DNA of 64,000 nt from Streptomyces sp. NBC_00654 (GTDB lineage: Bacteria; Actinomycetota; Actinomycetes; Streptomycetales; Streptomycetaceae). The stretch spans positions 620,001 to 684,000 of the forward strand of contig NZ_JAPEOB010000001.1 of assembly GCF_026341775.1 (NCBI RefSeq), written 5' to 3'. The translations under genes were made by a program, and so were the position numbers. Positions 25,162 through 34,487 of this stretch are shown here, one piece after another; position 1 is the first letter of the stretch, and the number at the start of each line of letters is the position of its first letter. Below the pieces are notes generated by a model that was given only the letters and a program-made list of their open reading frames with translations, did no database searches and was not told the origin of the DNA.

Positions 25162-27405
25162 TCAGGGGCCGTTCGTTCCGTCGCCGTGGTTGCCGCGGGA
25201 GTCGCCGCCGTTACCGAACCCGCCCGGCGGGATGCTGATGCCGGGGAACGGGTTGCCGCCGCCGGGCTTGCCGTCCTCGCGGTCCTCGTGGTCCTCGTCC
25301 CTGTCCCGGCCCTTGTCCTTGTCCTCCTTGGGCTTCGCCCGGGGGACGGAGACAGGGGTGAAGGAAGGCGTTTCGGAGGCGTTCAGCGCCCCGGTCATCG
25401 CGATCTTCCAGATCGGGCCCGGGAGGCAGCCGCCACAGACCTTGTCGTAGTACTGGCCGCCGATGGTGACGCCGAACATCGAGCTCTTCTCGCCGATGTC
25501 GTCACCCACCCACACCGCCGTGGAGAGGTTGGGGGTGTACCCGACGAACCAGGCGTCCTTGCGGTCGTTCGTCGTACCGGTCTTGCCGGCGTTGTCCCGG
25601 TCGCTGAGACCGGCCTGCGTACCGGTGCCGTCCTCGACGACGCCCTTGAGCATCTGGTTGATCGTGTCGGCGGTCCGCTCGGTCATCGCCCGCGAGCACG
25701 AGGACTTCGGGACCTTGAGCTTCTTGCCGTTGGCGTCGGTGATCGACTCGATGGCGATCGGCGTGCAGTACGTGCCGCGGTTGGCGAACGTCGCGTACGC
25801 GGCGGCCATCGAGAGCGGCGTGCTCACCTCACCGCCGAGGGTGATCGACGGGTTCTCGCCGATCTCCTTGCCGTCGCCCCGCTCGTACCCCATCTTCTTC
25901 GCCATCTTGACCGTGTCGCAGAGCCCGGCCTTCTGCTCCAGCAGCGCGAAGTAGGTGTTGATGGACTTGCCGAGCGCGCTCGTCATGTCCCAGGAGCCCT
26001 TCTCCGACTCCATCTCGTTCTGCAGGTCCCAGTTGCCGCCACCGGCGGTGGAGCCCGAGCAGGTGGTGAAGGAACTCATCGGGACCGAGAGCTTCCAGTC
26101 CGTGGAGAACGACGTGGACGGGCTGATGCCCTTCTCCAGCGCCGCCGCCGCGGTGATCGGCTTGAATGTCGAGCCGACCTGGAAGCCGTAGGTGCTGCCG
26201 CCCATCTTGTTGCTGACGGAGAGGTTGAGCACCGTCTCGTTCTTCTTCTGGTCCAGGCCGTAGGGGCGGGACTGACCCATGGAGAGGATCTTGCCCGTGC
26301 CCGGCTGGAGCTGCACCACCGACGCCGCGAACTTGTCGTCCTTGTTGACCTTCGCGGTGGCGGCCTCGTTCGCGGCCTGCTGCGCGCGCGGGTCCAGCGT
26401 GGTCCTGATGGTCAGACCGCCGAGGTTCCAGAGCTTCGAACGCTCCTCCTCGGTCTTGCCGAACGCCGGGTCACGCAGGATCGCCTTGCGTACGTAGTCG
26501 CAGAAGAACCCGGAGCCGCTGACGGCGGTGATGCAGCCGTTCTTCGGCTTCCTGACCTTCAGCTTGATCGGAGTGGCCATGGCCTTCTCCGCCTCGGCCT
26601 GCGAGATGCTGCGGACGGCGGCCATCCGGGCGAGCACGGTGTTGCGGCGCTTGGTCGCTTCCTCCGCGTCGTTGACCGGGTCGTAGCGGCTCGGCGACTG
26701 GACGACGCCGGCGAGCAGCGCGGCCTCCTCCAGCTTCAGGTCCTTGGCGTGCTTGGAGAAGTAGCGCTGGGACGCTGCCTCGATGCCGTACGCCTGCTGC
26801 CCGAAGAACGTGATGTTGAGGTAGTTCTCCAGGATCTTCTTCTTGCCCAGCTCCTCCTCGACCTGGATCGCGTACTTCAGCTCGCGGACCTTGCGGCCCA
26901 GGGTCTGCTGGGTGGCCTCCGCGACCTTCTCCGGATCGTCGCCGGCCTCCTCGACGAAGACGTTCTTCACGTACTGCTGGGTGAGGGTCGACGCGCCCTG
27001 CGCGGCCCCGCCCGCCTGCACGTTGCGGTTCATCGCGCGCAGGATGCCCTTGAGGTCGACCGCCCCGTGCTCGTAGAAGCGGGAGTCCTCGATCGCGATG
27101 ATCGCGTCCTGCATGTACGGGGAGATGTCCTTGAGGGGGACGACGGTGCGGTCACGCGAGTAGACCGTCGCGAGCGCGCCGCCCTCGCGGTCGAGGATCG
27201 TGGTGCGCTGACTGAGCGGTGGAGTCTTGAGGTTGGAGGGGATCTCGTCGAATCCCTCGACCGTCCCCTTGGCGGCGAGGCCCAGTGCTCCGGCCGCGGG
27301 CAGCGCGATGCCCGCCAGCACAGCTCCGGAGAGTGCGGCGACACCGAGGAACTTGGCGGCCTGCTGGGTCGTCGTGAGACCCCCGCCCGAGCGCTTCTTT
27401 GGCAT
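25162..27405 (-). CDS. Class A penicillin-binding protein (transglycosylase/transpeptidase)
   Basis: A 747-residue bifunctional peptidoglycan synthase. It has a short cytoplasmic N-terminus (MPKKRSGGG), a membrane helix about 22-45, and a GT51 glycosyltransferase domain with AIIAIEDSRFYEHGAVDLKG and GASTLTQQYVKN. The transpeptidase follows with SxxK as STFKPITAAAAL, SxN as SINTYF and KTG as AGKTGTTNDRKDAWFVGYTP. The last 60 residues are disordered and rich in Asp, Arg, Gly and Pro. It polymerises and cross-links peptidoglycan outside the membrane. It corresponds to PonA2 of mycobacteria by position, next to the WhiB-like gene, with which it is divergent. Confidence 0.93.
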   Translation of the reverse strand: MPKKRSGGGLTTTQQAAKFLGVAALSGAVLAGIALPAAGALGLAAKGTVEGFDEIPSNLKTPPLSQRTTILDREGGALATVYSRDRTVVPLKDISPYMQDAIIAIEDSRFYEHGAVDLKGILRAMNRNVQAGGAAQGASTLTQQYVKNVFVEEAGDDPEKVAEATQQTLGRKVRELKYAIQVEEELGKKKILENYLNITFFGQQAYGIEAASQRYFSKHAKDLKLEEAALLAGVVQSPSRYDPVNDAEEATKRRNTVLARMAAVRSISQAEAEKAMATPIKLKVRKPKNGCITAVSGSGFFCDYVRKAILRDPAFGKTEEERSKLWNLGGLTIRTTLDPRAQQAANEAATAKVNKDDKFAASVVQLQPGTGKILSMGQSRPYGLDQKKNETVLNLSVSNKMGGSTYGFQVGSTFKPITAAAALEKGISPSTSFSTDWKLSVPMSSFTTCSGSTAGGGNWDLQNEMESEKGSWDMTSALGKSINTYFALLEQKAGLCDTVKMAKKMGYERGDGKEIGENPSITLGGEVSTPLSMAAAYATFANRGTYCTPIAIESITDANGKKLKVPKSSCSRAMTERTADTINQMLKGVVEDGTGTQAGLSDRDNAGKTGTTNDRKDAWFVGYTPNLSTAVWVGDDIGEKSSMFGVTIGGQYYDKVCGGCLPGPIWKIAMTGALNASETPSFTPVSVPRAKPKEDKDKGRDRDEDHEDREDGKPGGGNPFPGISIPPGGFGNGGDSRGNHGDGTNGP

Positions 27406-27824
27406 GGGGGCAGCCTACGTTCTCATTCGCCGGACAGGCGTATATGCATTGGCCTAAGCTGCTCTCAACTGTCACAGCAGTCCGGTTACGTATCAAGCCC
27501 CATGCACAATTTCTGGTCATTCTCCGTCAGGCCGTCGCGCACCCGACCCATTCACCGAGACGTTCCCGAAAACGCCTCGTGTGTCATGGAACGTCCGCTG
27601 CAACTCGGGTGTACTGTCCCGATTTCGCGGAGATAGTCCCGCATGTCCTCACCTCACTCCCCTGGGTGATCTGCCGCGTGCGCATAGTCCGTTCGGACCA
27701 TTCAAGATTGGGCCCGAAGGGGGTGTTGTGCTGTCCCCACCTTCCGTAACGTCCTCAACTGGCAGCGGTGAATATGCCGCTGCCGCCGTGGGGGAGCCTC
27801 GATTCGGGAGAGGACGGCGCCGGC

Positions 27825-28175
27825 ATGGGCTGGGTAACCGACTGGAGTGCGCAGGCAGCCTGCCGCACTACCGATCCGGATGAACTGTTCGTACAAGGGG
27901 CAGCGCAGAACAGGGCCAAGGCGGTGTGCACCGGATGCCCGGTGCGGACCGAGTGCCTGGCCGATGCGCTCGACAATCGCGTCGAATTCGGCGTGTGGGG
28001 CGGAATGACGGAGCGGGAAAGACGCGCACTGCTGCGCCGTCGTCCCACCGTCACGTCCTGGCGCCGACTGTTGGAGACCGCGCGTAGCGAGTACGAGCGG
28101 TCGACGGGCATCCTGCCCGCAGTGATCGGTCTGGAGGACGACGAACTGCACGAGACGTACGCCGCCGCCGGGTAG
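27825..28175 (+). CDS. wblA: WhiB-family iron-sulfur regulator WblA
   Basis: A 116-residue WhiB-like protein from the ATG at 27825 (MGWVTDWSAQAACR), preceded by GGGAGAGGAC; an upstream ATG at 27768 would add residues not typical of the family. Four cysteines bind the [4Fe-4S] cluster: CRTTDPDELF..., then CTGCPVRTEC. The GVWGGMTERERR turn and the basic LLRRRP segment are the DNA-contact region. In Streptomyces WblA represses antibiotic production and is needed for aerial development. It is the counterpart of mycobacterial WhiB4. Its long upstream gap (27406-27824) holds the divergent promoters for it and the penicillin-binding protein. Confidence 0.93.
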   Translation: MGWVTDWSAQAACRTTDPDELFVQGAAQNRAKAVCTGCPVRTECLADALDNRVEFGVWGGMTERERRALLRRRPTVTSWRRLLETARSEYERSTGILPAVIGLEDDELHETYAAAG

Positions 28176-28237
28176 CCCTGGGATACGGCTGGGACACCCC
28201 TGTGTGAGGCACGGCGTGTCCCTGCGGACGGGCTTGG

Positions 28238-29653
28238 CTACGCGGCTTCGTGCGGGTTCCGGCCGGAGCCGGCCGCGAGCCGCTCACCGATGGCCCGAAG
28301 ACCCGCGAGGTCGTGCACATCACCGGGCAGGGCCGCCACTTCGGTCACCAGGACCTCCGGGTGCAGCGCGGCGAAGCGGTCGCGGGTGTGCTGCTCGCGC
28401 GCGACGACCTGCATGCGCTCGGCGTGCAGCCGCAACAGACCTGCGGTCAGCTCTTCGACAGGGACCGCGGCAAGGACGTTCTCGGATTCGGAGCCGGGCT
28501 GGGAGCCAGGACCGGGGCGGGGGTCGGGGCCGGGTTCCGGTTCGGCGTGCGGCTCATGTGCACGTGCGGGATCGGATGAGGCGTCGGACTCGGATGAGGC
28601 GTCGGGCTCGGATGAGGCGTCGGGCTCAGACGTGAGGTCGGGCTCGGGGGAGAGCGGCGGGTCACCAAGGGCAGCCTTCCCTGCCGTCTGATCGACAATG
28701 CGGGTCTCTTCAAGATTTTCCGCAGCGGCCAGCGCCCGCTCGGCGGAGAGACGTGAAGCCTCGCTGCCATGGACCCGGTTGAGGACGAGGCCGGCCAGTG
28801 GCATGTCCTCGGCAGCCAGCCGTTCCACGAAATACGCGGCCTCCCGCAGCGCGTCCCGCTCCGGGGTCGCGACCACGAGGAACGCCGTACCGGGCGCCTG
28901 GAGCAGCTTGTACGTGGCATCGGCCCGCGTACGGAACCCGCCGAACATCGTGTCCATCGCCGCGACGAAGGTCTGTACGTCCCGCAGGAACTGGCCGCCG
29001 AGCAGCTTGCCCAGCGTCCCCGTCATCATCGACATGCCCACGTTGAGGAACTTCATCCCCGCCCGGCCGCCCACCTTCGCGGGCGCCATCAGCAGTCGGA
29101 TGAACTTGCCGTCCAGGAACGAACCCAGCCGCTTCGGCGCGTCCAGGAAGTCCAGCGCGGAGCGCGAGGGCGGGGTGTCGACGATGATCAGGTCCCACTC
29201 GTCGCGCGCCCTCAGCTGCCCGAGCTTCTCCATCGCCATGTACTCCTGCGTACCGGCGAACCCGGCCGAAAGGGACTGGTAGAAGGGGTTCTCCAGGATC
29301 GCGCGGGCCCGCTCGGCGTCCGTGTGGGCCTCGACGGTCTCGTCGAAGGTCCGCTTCATGTCGAGCATCATGGCGTGCAGTTCGCCGTCGCCCTCGATGT
29401 CCTCGACCCGGCGCGGGATGTTGTCCAGCTGGTCGATGCCCATCGACTGGGCGAGCCGGCGGGCCGGGTCGATGGTGAGGACGACGACCTTCCGGCCGCG
29501 CTCCGCCGCCCGTACGCCGAGCGCCGCCGCGGTCGTGGTCTTGCCGACCCCGCCCGAACCGCAGCACACGACGATCCGGATGTCCGGGTCGTCGAGCAGC
29601 GCGTCGGTGTCCAGCCCGGGTGCCGCGTCCGCTGCCGTCATGACCGGGGTCAT
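28238..29653 (-). CDS. ArsA-like ATPase (second of a tandem pair)
   Basis: A 471-residue deviant-Walker ATPase of the ArsA/GET3 class. Walker A is VVCCGSGGVGKTTTAAALG (about residue 33) and switch I is VVLTIDPARRLAQSM. LIIVDTPPSRSALDFLDAP matches switch II. The stretch around residues 330-400 is a low-complexity Ser/Glu/Asp/Pro linker with short repeats (ASSEPDASSE). No transporter gene is linked, so an arsenite pump role is unlikely; the pair matches Rv3679-Rv3680 and probably forms a heteromeric ATPase of unknown client. It overlaps the upstream ATPase gene by 4 bases. Confidence 0.85.
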   Translation of the reverse strand: MTPVMTAADAAPGLDTDALLDDPDIRIVVCCGSGGVGKTTTAAALGVRAAERGRKVVVLTIDPARRLAQSMGIDQLDNIPRRVEDIEGDGELHAMMLDMKRTFDETVEAHTDAERARAILENPFYQSLSAGFAGTQEYMAMEKLGQLRARDEWDLIIVDTPPSRSALDFLDAPKRLGSFLDGKFIRLLMAPAKVGGRAGMKFLNVGMSMMTGTLGKLLGGQFLRDVQTFVAAMDTMFGGFRTRADATYKLLQAPGTAFLVVATPERDALREAAYFVERLAAEDMPLAGLVLNRVHGSEASRLSAERALAAAENLEETRIVDQTAGKAALGDPPLSPEPDLTSEPDASSEPDASSESDASSDPARAHEPHAEPEPGPDPRPGPGSQPGSESENVLAAVPVEELTAGLLRLHAERMQVVAREQHTRDRFAALHPEVLVTEVAALPGDVHDLAGLRAIGERLAAGSGRNPHEAA

Positions 29654-30624
29654 GAGCCCACCTCTTCCCCTGCGCCCTGTTTACGGAGCTCCGCGGCCAG
29701 TTCGTACAGCGCGGCGAGGTCCACGCCCTCGCCGACCAGCGGGAGCTCGGCGGCCGGCAGTCCGAGACCGGCCAGCACGGCGCGCTGCTCCCGCTCCAGG
29801 CCGACCCGCTGGGCATGCTCGGCGGCCTGCTCGACCAGCGGTCGTACGAGCGCGGCGGAACCGGTCACTCCGGCCCGGGTCAGCGTCTTCGCGATCTCCT
29901 TGCGGCGGCCGCCCGAAGCGGTGCGCAGCGCGTCCTCGTCCAGCAGGTGCGGGCGCACCATGTTCACGACGACCCGGCCCACGGGCAGCTCTGCGGCCCG
30001 GAGCTCGGCGATACCGTCCACCGTCTCCTGGACCGGCATCTCCTCCAGGAGGGTCACCAGATGGACGGCGGTCTCCGGGGACTTCAGGACCCGCATCACG
30101 GCCTGGGCCTGATGGTGTATCGGGCCGATCCTGGCCAGCCCCGCCACCTCGTCGTTCACATTGAGGAAGCGGGTGATGCGGCCGGTCGGCGGGGCGTCCA
30201 TGATCACGTGGTCGTAGACGAACCGTCCCTGCTTGTCCTTGCGGCGGACGGCCTCGCAGGCCTTGCCGGTCAGCAGGACGTCCCGGACCCCGGGCGCGAT
30301 GGTGGTGGCGAAGTCGATGGCGCCGAGCTTCTTCAGGGCCCGGCCCGCGCTGCCGAGCTTGTAGAACATCTGGAGGTAGTCGAGGAGTGCGCGCTCGGCG
30401 TCGATCGCGAGGGCGTACACCTCGCCGCCGCCGGGCGCGGAGGCGATCTTCCGCTCCTCGTAGGGAAGCGCATCCGACTCGAAGAGCTGGGCGATGCCCT
30501 GCCTGCCCTCGACCTCGACGAGAAGGGTGCGCCTGCCCTCGGTCGCGAGGGCGAGCGCGAGGGCGGCGGCCACCGTCGTCTTACCGGTACCGCCCTTGCC
30601 GCTGACGACCTGGAACCTGCTCAC
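29650..30624 (-). CDS. ArsA-like ATPase (first of a tandem pair)
   Basis: A 324-residue ATPase with Walker A VVSGKGGTGKTTVAAALALAL at the very N-terminus, followed by TLLVEVEGRQGIAQLF, where the usual Asp after strand 2 is replaced by Glu. HVIMDAPPTGRITRFLNV serves as switch II. It is shorter than its partner and should pair with it. The minus-strand operon of two starts here; the gene is divergent from the DUF4177/RidA genes across 71 bases. Confidence 0.85.
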   Translation of the reverse strand: MSRFQVVSGKGGTGKTTVAAALALALATEGRRTLLVEVEGRQGIAQLFESDALPYEERKIASAPGGGEVYALAIDAERALLDYLQMFYKLGSAGRALKKLGAIDFATTIAPGVRDVLLTGKACEAVRRKDKQGRFVYDHVIMDAPPTGRITRFLNVNDEVAGLARIGPIHHQAQAVMRVLKSPETAVHLVTLLEEMPVQETVDGIAELRAAELPVGRVVVNMVRPHLLDEDALRTASGGRRKEIAKTLTRAGVTGSAALVRPLVEQAAEHAQRVGLEREQRAVLAGLGLPAAELPLVGEGVDLAALYELAAELRKQGAGEEVGS

Positions 30625-30695
30625 GTATTCGAGCCTAACCAGTCCGGCCCCGGGCTACGCACGAGACCGTACGTGCCAGGTATTACAGTCGGCCC

Positions 30696-30854
30696 ATGAC
30701 CAAGTGGGAATACGCGACCGTGCCCCTTCTCGTGCACGCGACCAAGCAGATTCTGGACACCTGGGGCGAGGACGGCTGGGAGCTGGTCCAGGTCGTCCCC
30801 GGCCCGAACAACCCCGAGCAGCTCGTGGCCTACCTGAAGCGGGAGAAGGCGTAG
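30696..30854 (+). CDS. DUF4177-family small protein
   Basis: A 52-residue protein, MTKWEYATVPLLVHATKQIL at the start and then GEDGWELVQVVPGP. The WEY...GWELV pattern is that of DUF4177, a small strand-rich protein of unknown role. The stop TAG shares its G with the GTG start of the RidA gene, so the two are coupled. The same small gene lies at this position in other actinobacteria (Rv3678A). Confidence 0.85.
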   Translation: MTKWEYATVPLLVHATKQILDTWGEDGWELVQVVPGPNNPEQLVAYLKREKA

Positions 30855-31324
30855 TGGCGGGCGCCGTCGAGGCGAAGCTCGCCGAACTCGGCCTGACCCT
30901 GCCGGGGGTCGTGCCGCCGCTGGCCTCGTACCAGCCGGCCGTGCGCTCCGGGGTGTACGTGTACACCTCGGGCCAGCTGCCGATGGTGGACGGCAAGCTC
31001 GCCGTCACCGGCAAGGTCGGCGCCGAGGTGACGCCGGACGAGGCGAAGGAACTGGCCAGGATCTGCGCGCTCAACGCGCTGGCCGCCGTGAAATCGGTCG
31101 CGGGCGACCTGGACCGGATCGCGCGGGTCGTGAAGGTCGTGGGCTTCGTCGCCTCGGCCGCCGACTTCACCGGGCAGCCGGCCGTGATCAACGGCGCGAG
31201 CGAGCTGCTGGGCGAGGTGCTCGGTGACAAGGGCGTGCACGCGCGCAGCGCCGTGGGCGTCGCGGTGCTGCCGCTGGACGCACCTGTCGAGGTCGAGGTC
31301 CAGGTCGAGCTGGTCGAGGCCTGA
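30854..31324 (+). CDS. RidA (YjgF/UK114) family protein
   Basis: A 156-residue RidA-like protein. The core is VYVYTSGQLPMVDGKLAVTGKV, ARICALNALAAVKSVAGDLDRIARVVKVVGFVAS and AVLPLDAPVEVEVQVELV at the end. RidA proteins hydrolyse reactive enamine/imine intermediates; this longer actinobacterial group lacks a proven reaction. The catalytic Arg of classical RidA is not at its usual place (VLPLDAPVEVEV instead of a ...RxxVxV... segment), so activity may differ. The start is the GTG overlapping the DUF4177 stop. Confidence 0.85.
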   Translation: MAGAVEAKLAELGLTLPGVVPPLASYQPAVRSGVYVYTSGQLPMVDGKLAVTGKVGAEVTPDEAKELARICALNALAAVKSVAGDLDRIARVVKVVGFVASAADFTGQPAVINGASELLGEVLGDKGVHARSAVGVAVLPLDAPVEVEVQVELVEA

Positions 31325-31461
31325 GACACCACTGCGCGGTGCGCTGCCGTGCGGTGATGTGCGCTGCCGTGTGTGCGCCGCTGTGCGGTGAGTGAGGACG
31401 AGCTGATCCCGTCCGGTCGACGTGACCGGGCGGGATCTTCGTTCTGCCGCCGGGTCCGCCC

Positions 31462-31560
31462 CGGCGGGCTTTCTGCGGGAGGTCCCCGGCGGGTTTTCCG
31501 GGGGAGGTCCCCAGCGGGCTCTCCGCGGGAGGTCCCCAGTGGGCTTCCCATCGGCGGGCC
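31462..31560. repeat. 25-base tandem repeats upstream of the NUDIX gene
   Basis: Three consecutive 25-base units (31462-31486, 31487-31511, 31512-31536) share GCGGGNTNTCNGNGGGAGGTCCC. A degenerate fourth starts at 31537. They lie in the 316-base gap between RidA and NUDIX, just before the NUDIX promoter region. They may be a simple slippage array, or repeated binding sites. The rest of this gap (31325-31640) shows no gene. Confidence 0.7.
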
Positions 31561-31640
31561 GCTCACCGGCGGGCCGTCGCTCCGGTGGTCTTTCTCGATC
31601 ACCTCTCGAACATCGGCCCGCTTCCGGATAGCCTCCGGCC

Positions 31641-32555
31641 ATGTCCAATGGTCAGTGGTACCCACCGGAATGGCCCGACCGGATCCGGGCACTCGCCGCG
31701 GGCGAGCTGACGGCCGCGACGCCCAGGCGGGCCGCCACCGTGATGCTGCTGCGTGACCGTGCGGGAGCCGGGGGCGGCACCGTCGTGCACATGCTGCGCC
31801 GCAGCGCGTCCATGGCGTTCGCCGGGGGCGCGTACGCCTATCCGGGGGGCGGCGTGGACCCGCGTGACGACGACCGCCTCATCGGCTGGGCCGGGCCGTC
31901 ACTGGAGAGCTGGGCCCGCCGGCTCGGCGTCGGCACCGTGACCGAGGCACAGGCCATCGTCTGCGCGGCGGTCCGTGAGACGTACGAGGAGGCGGGCGTC
32001 CTGCTCGCGGGGCCGGCCGCCGACACCGTCGTCGGGGATGTCACCGGGGCGGACTGGGAGGCCGACCGCGAGGCGCTGGTGGCCCGTGAGCTGTCGTTCG
32101 CCGAGTTCCTGGACCGGCGGGGCCTGGTGCTGCGCTCCGACCTGCTGGGTGCCTGGGCGCGCTGGATCACCCCGGAGTTCGAACCGCGGCGGTACGACAC
32201 CTGGTTCTTCGTCGCCGCGCTCCCGGACGGGCAGCGCACCCGCAATGTGTCCACCGAGGCCGACCGCACGGTGTGGATCTCCCCCGGTGAGGCCGCCGAC
32301 GGGTACGACCGCGGCGAGCTCCTGATGATGCCGCCCACCGTGTCGACGCTGCGCACGCTGAGGCCGTACGGGACGGCTGCCGAGGCCCTGGGGGCCGCGG
32401 ACTCCCAGGACCTGGCTCCCGTACTCGCACAGGCCCGGCTGGAGGGCGACGCCTTGGTGCTGAGCTGGCCGGGGCACGACGAGTTCACCAAGCACATCCC
32501 GGGGGCGGACCCGGCCCGGGAACAGGCTTCGGGCGCGGGCGGCGGTGCCGGGTGA
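31641..32555 (+). CDS. NUDIX hydrolase
   Basis: A 304-residue NUDIX-fold protein. It has the expected strand FAGGAYAYPGGGVDPRDD and a Nudix box where AAVRETYEEAGVLL (about residue 110) gives the REtxEEaG core. The protein is longer than average, with a C-terminal extension in which NVSTEADRTVWISPGEAADGYDRGEL matches the NUDT19/RNUH-like group that hydrolyses CoA or nucleotide diphosphates. It overlaps the next gene by 4 bases (GTGA). Confidence 0.85.
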   Translation: MSNGQWYPPEWPDRIRALAAGELTAATPRRAATVMLLRDRAGAGGGTVVHMLRRSASMAFAGGAYAYPGGGVDPRDDDRLIGWAGPSLESWARRLGVGTVTEAQAIVCAAVRETYEEAGVLLAGPAADTVVGDVTGADWEADREALVARELSFAEFLDRRGLVLRSDLLGAWARWITPEFEPRRYDTWFFVAALPDGQRTRNVSTEADRTVWISPGEAADGYDRGELLMMPPTVSTLRTLRPYGTAAEALGAADSQDLAPVLAQARLEGDALVLSWPGHDEFTKHIPGADPAREQASGAGGGAG

Positions 32556-33388
32556 GCGACGCCGCCGCACTGCCCGGACAGCCGCGCGGCGGGGTGCTCT
32601 CCGGCCCCGCCACCGCCCGTACGGTCAATGTCCTCGCACCCAACGCCTCGGCGATGACGCTGGACGGCACCAACACCTGGATCGTCGCCGAGCCCGACTC
32701 CGATCTGGCCGTCGTCATCGACCCCGGCCCGCTCGACGACGTACACCTGCGGGCCGTCATCGAGACGGCCGGGCGGGCCGGACGGCGCGTCGCCCTCACC
32801 CTCCTCACGCACGGCCACCCCGACCACGCGGAGGGCGCGGCCCGCTTCGCCGAGCTGACGCGTACGAAGGTGCGGGCCCTGGACGTGGCACTGCGGCTGG
32901 GCGACGAGGGGCTGTCGGCGGGCGATGTGATCACTACCGGAGGGCTCGAACTACGGGTGGTCCCGACTCCCGGGCACACCGCGGACTCGCTCTCCTTCCA
33001 CCTGCCCGCCGACCGCGCGGTGCTGACCGGCGACACGATTCTGGGCCGTGGCACCACGGTGGTCGCGCATCCCGACGGGCGGCTCGGCGACTACCTGGAC
33101 ACGCTGCGGCGGCTGCGCTCGCTGACCGTCGACGACGGGGTGCACACGGTGCTGCCGGGGCACGGACCGGTGCTGGAGGACGCCCAGGGGGCGGTCGAGT
33201 TCTACCTGGCCCATCGCGCGCACCGGCTGGCCCAGGTGGAGACGGCGGTGGAGGCGGGGCACCGCTCGCCCTCGGAGGTGGTGGCCCAGGTGTACGCCGA
33301 TGTGGACCGCTCCCTGTGGCCGGCCGCGGAACTGTCGGTACGGGCGCAGCTGGAGTACCTGACGGAGCACGGCCTGATCGAAGGCTGA
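32552..33388 (+). CDS. Metallo-beta-lactamase-fold hydrolase
   Basis: A 278-residue MBL-fold protein from the GTG at 32552. Its metal-binding motif is LLTHGHPDHAEGAARF (HxHxDH), followed by VVPTPGHTADSLSFHL and VLTGDTILGRGTTVV (Asp ligand) and a terminal His in TVLPGHGPVL. The C-terminal 60 residues resemble the winged-helix tail of the LACTB2/RNase group. It corresponds to Rv3677c. It could be a ribonuclease or hydrolase of small esters; the substrate is unproven. Confidence 0.88.
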   Translation: MSDAAALPGQPRGGVLSGPATARTVNVLAPNASAMTLDGTNTWIVAEPDSDLAVVIDPGPLDDVHLRAVIETAGRAGRRVALTLLTHGHPDHAEGAARFAELTRTKVRALDVALRLGDEGLSAGDVITTGGLELRVVPTPGHTADSLSFHLPADRAVLTGDTILGRGTTVVAHPDGRLGDYLDTLRRLRSLTVDDGVHTVLPGHGPVLEDAQGAVEFYLAHRAHRLAQVETAVEAGHRSPSEVVAQVYADVDRSLWPAAELSVRAQLEYLTEHGLIEG

Positions 33389-33512
33389 CCGGGGACGGTT
33401 CGGGGCGGGGCGGTCAGGGCCGGTCGAGGGGGGTCCGGTCGTCGTTCCGGGAGTTGTTCCGCAAGGCGTTCCGGACCTGCTCGGACCTGCTGGGGCCGGC
33501 TCCGGGCACGCG

Positions 33513-33544
33513 TGAAGGGCCCTGCCGTCCGGCCGGGCCCTTCA
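33513..33544. terminator. Hairpin terminator between convergent genes
   Basis: TGAAGGGCCC (33513-33522) pairs with GGGCCCTTCA (33535-33544) across 12 bases. It lies between the MBL gene and the crp gene and probably ends both transcripts. A short imperfect CCGTAG-type repeat follows at about 33560-33590. Confidence 0.75.
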
Positions 33545-33628
33545 TCACACGCGCCACACAGCCGTAGCCGTAGTCGTAGCCGTATCCGCGGCCTCAGCCC
33601 CGGCCTCGGACATCGGCGCGGGCCCCGG

Positions 33629-34303
33629 TCAGCGCGACCGCTTCGCCAGCCGCTCCACGTCCAGCAGGATCACCGCGCGGGCTTCGAGCCGCAGCCAGCC
33701 GCGGCCCGCGAAGTCCGCGAGCGCCTTGTTGACCGTCTCGCGGGAGGCGCCGACCAACTGGGCCAGCTCTTCCTGCGTCAGGTCGTGGACGACGTGGATG
33801 CCCTCCTCGGACTGGACGCCGAAGCGGCGCGACAGATCCAGGAGCGCACGGGCCACGCGGCCCGGAACATCGGAGAAGACCAGGTCGGACATCTGGTCGT
33901 TCGTCTTGCGCAGGCGCCGGGCGACGGCGCGCAGCAGCGCGGTGGCCACCTCGGGGCGGGCGTTCAGCCAGGGCTGGAGGTCGCCGTGGCCGAGGCCGAG
34001 GAGCTTGACCTCGGTCAGCGCGGTCGCGGTCGCGGTGCGCGGGCCCGGGTCGAAGAGCGACAGCTCACCGATCAGCTCGCCGGGACCGAGGACGGCCAGC
34101 ATGTTCTCGCGTCCGTCGGGGGAGGTGCGGTGGAGTTTCACCTTGCCCTCGGTGACCACGTACAGGCGGTCGCCCGGGTCACCCTCGTGGAAGAGCGCGT
34201 CGCCGCGCGCGAGGGTCACCTCACTCATCGAGGCGCGGAGCTCCGCGGCCTGCTCATCATCGAGCGCCGCGAAAAGCGGGGCGCGCCGCAGAACGTCGTC
34301 CAC
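33629..34303 (-). CDS. crp: Crp/Fnr-family transcriptional regulator
   Basis: A 224-residue regulator. The N-terminal cyclic-nucleotide-binding beta barrel contains LFHEGDPGDRLYVVTEGKVKL and GPGELIGELSLFDPGPRTATATAL, the phosphate-binding cassette. The C-terminal winged helix is THEEL-type: LTQEELAQLVGASRETVNKALADFAGRGWL. In Streptomyces this Crp binds cAMP and controls germination, development and antibiotic production. The position next to nth and the MBL gene matches SCO3571 and Rv3676. Confidence 0.92.
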   Translation of the reverse strand: MDDVLRRAPLFAALDDEQAAELRASMSEVTLARGDALFHEGDPGDRLYVVTEGKVKLHRTSPDGRENMLAVLGPGELIGELSLFDPGPRTATATALTEVKLLGLGHGDLQPWLNARPEVATALLRAVARRLRKTNDQMSDLVFSDVPGRVARALLDLSRRFGVQSEEGIHVVHDLTQEELAQLVGASRETVNKALADFAGRGWLRLEARAVILLDVERLAKRSR

Positions 34304-34487
34304 GAGTTCTCTCCTTGTCGGCCTGTTCAGGGAACCGTGGTCCCCATCATGCCGGACGGTAAAACAGTGCGATCAATCACAAACCAGTTTGACGCACGGG
34401 CGTGCCGGACCCTACGGCAGGGGGCCGATCGGGCGTGGATACGCGGTGACCGGGGCGGATGTCAGTGGCGGGCTCTAGGCTGACCGG

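Noticed and set aside
23569..27636. A 1,355-codon open frame on the plus strand
   Set aside because: It runs antisense through the metallophosphoesterase and penicillin-binding protein genes and across YqeY. It reflects high GC third positions, with no family signature.
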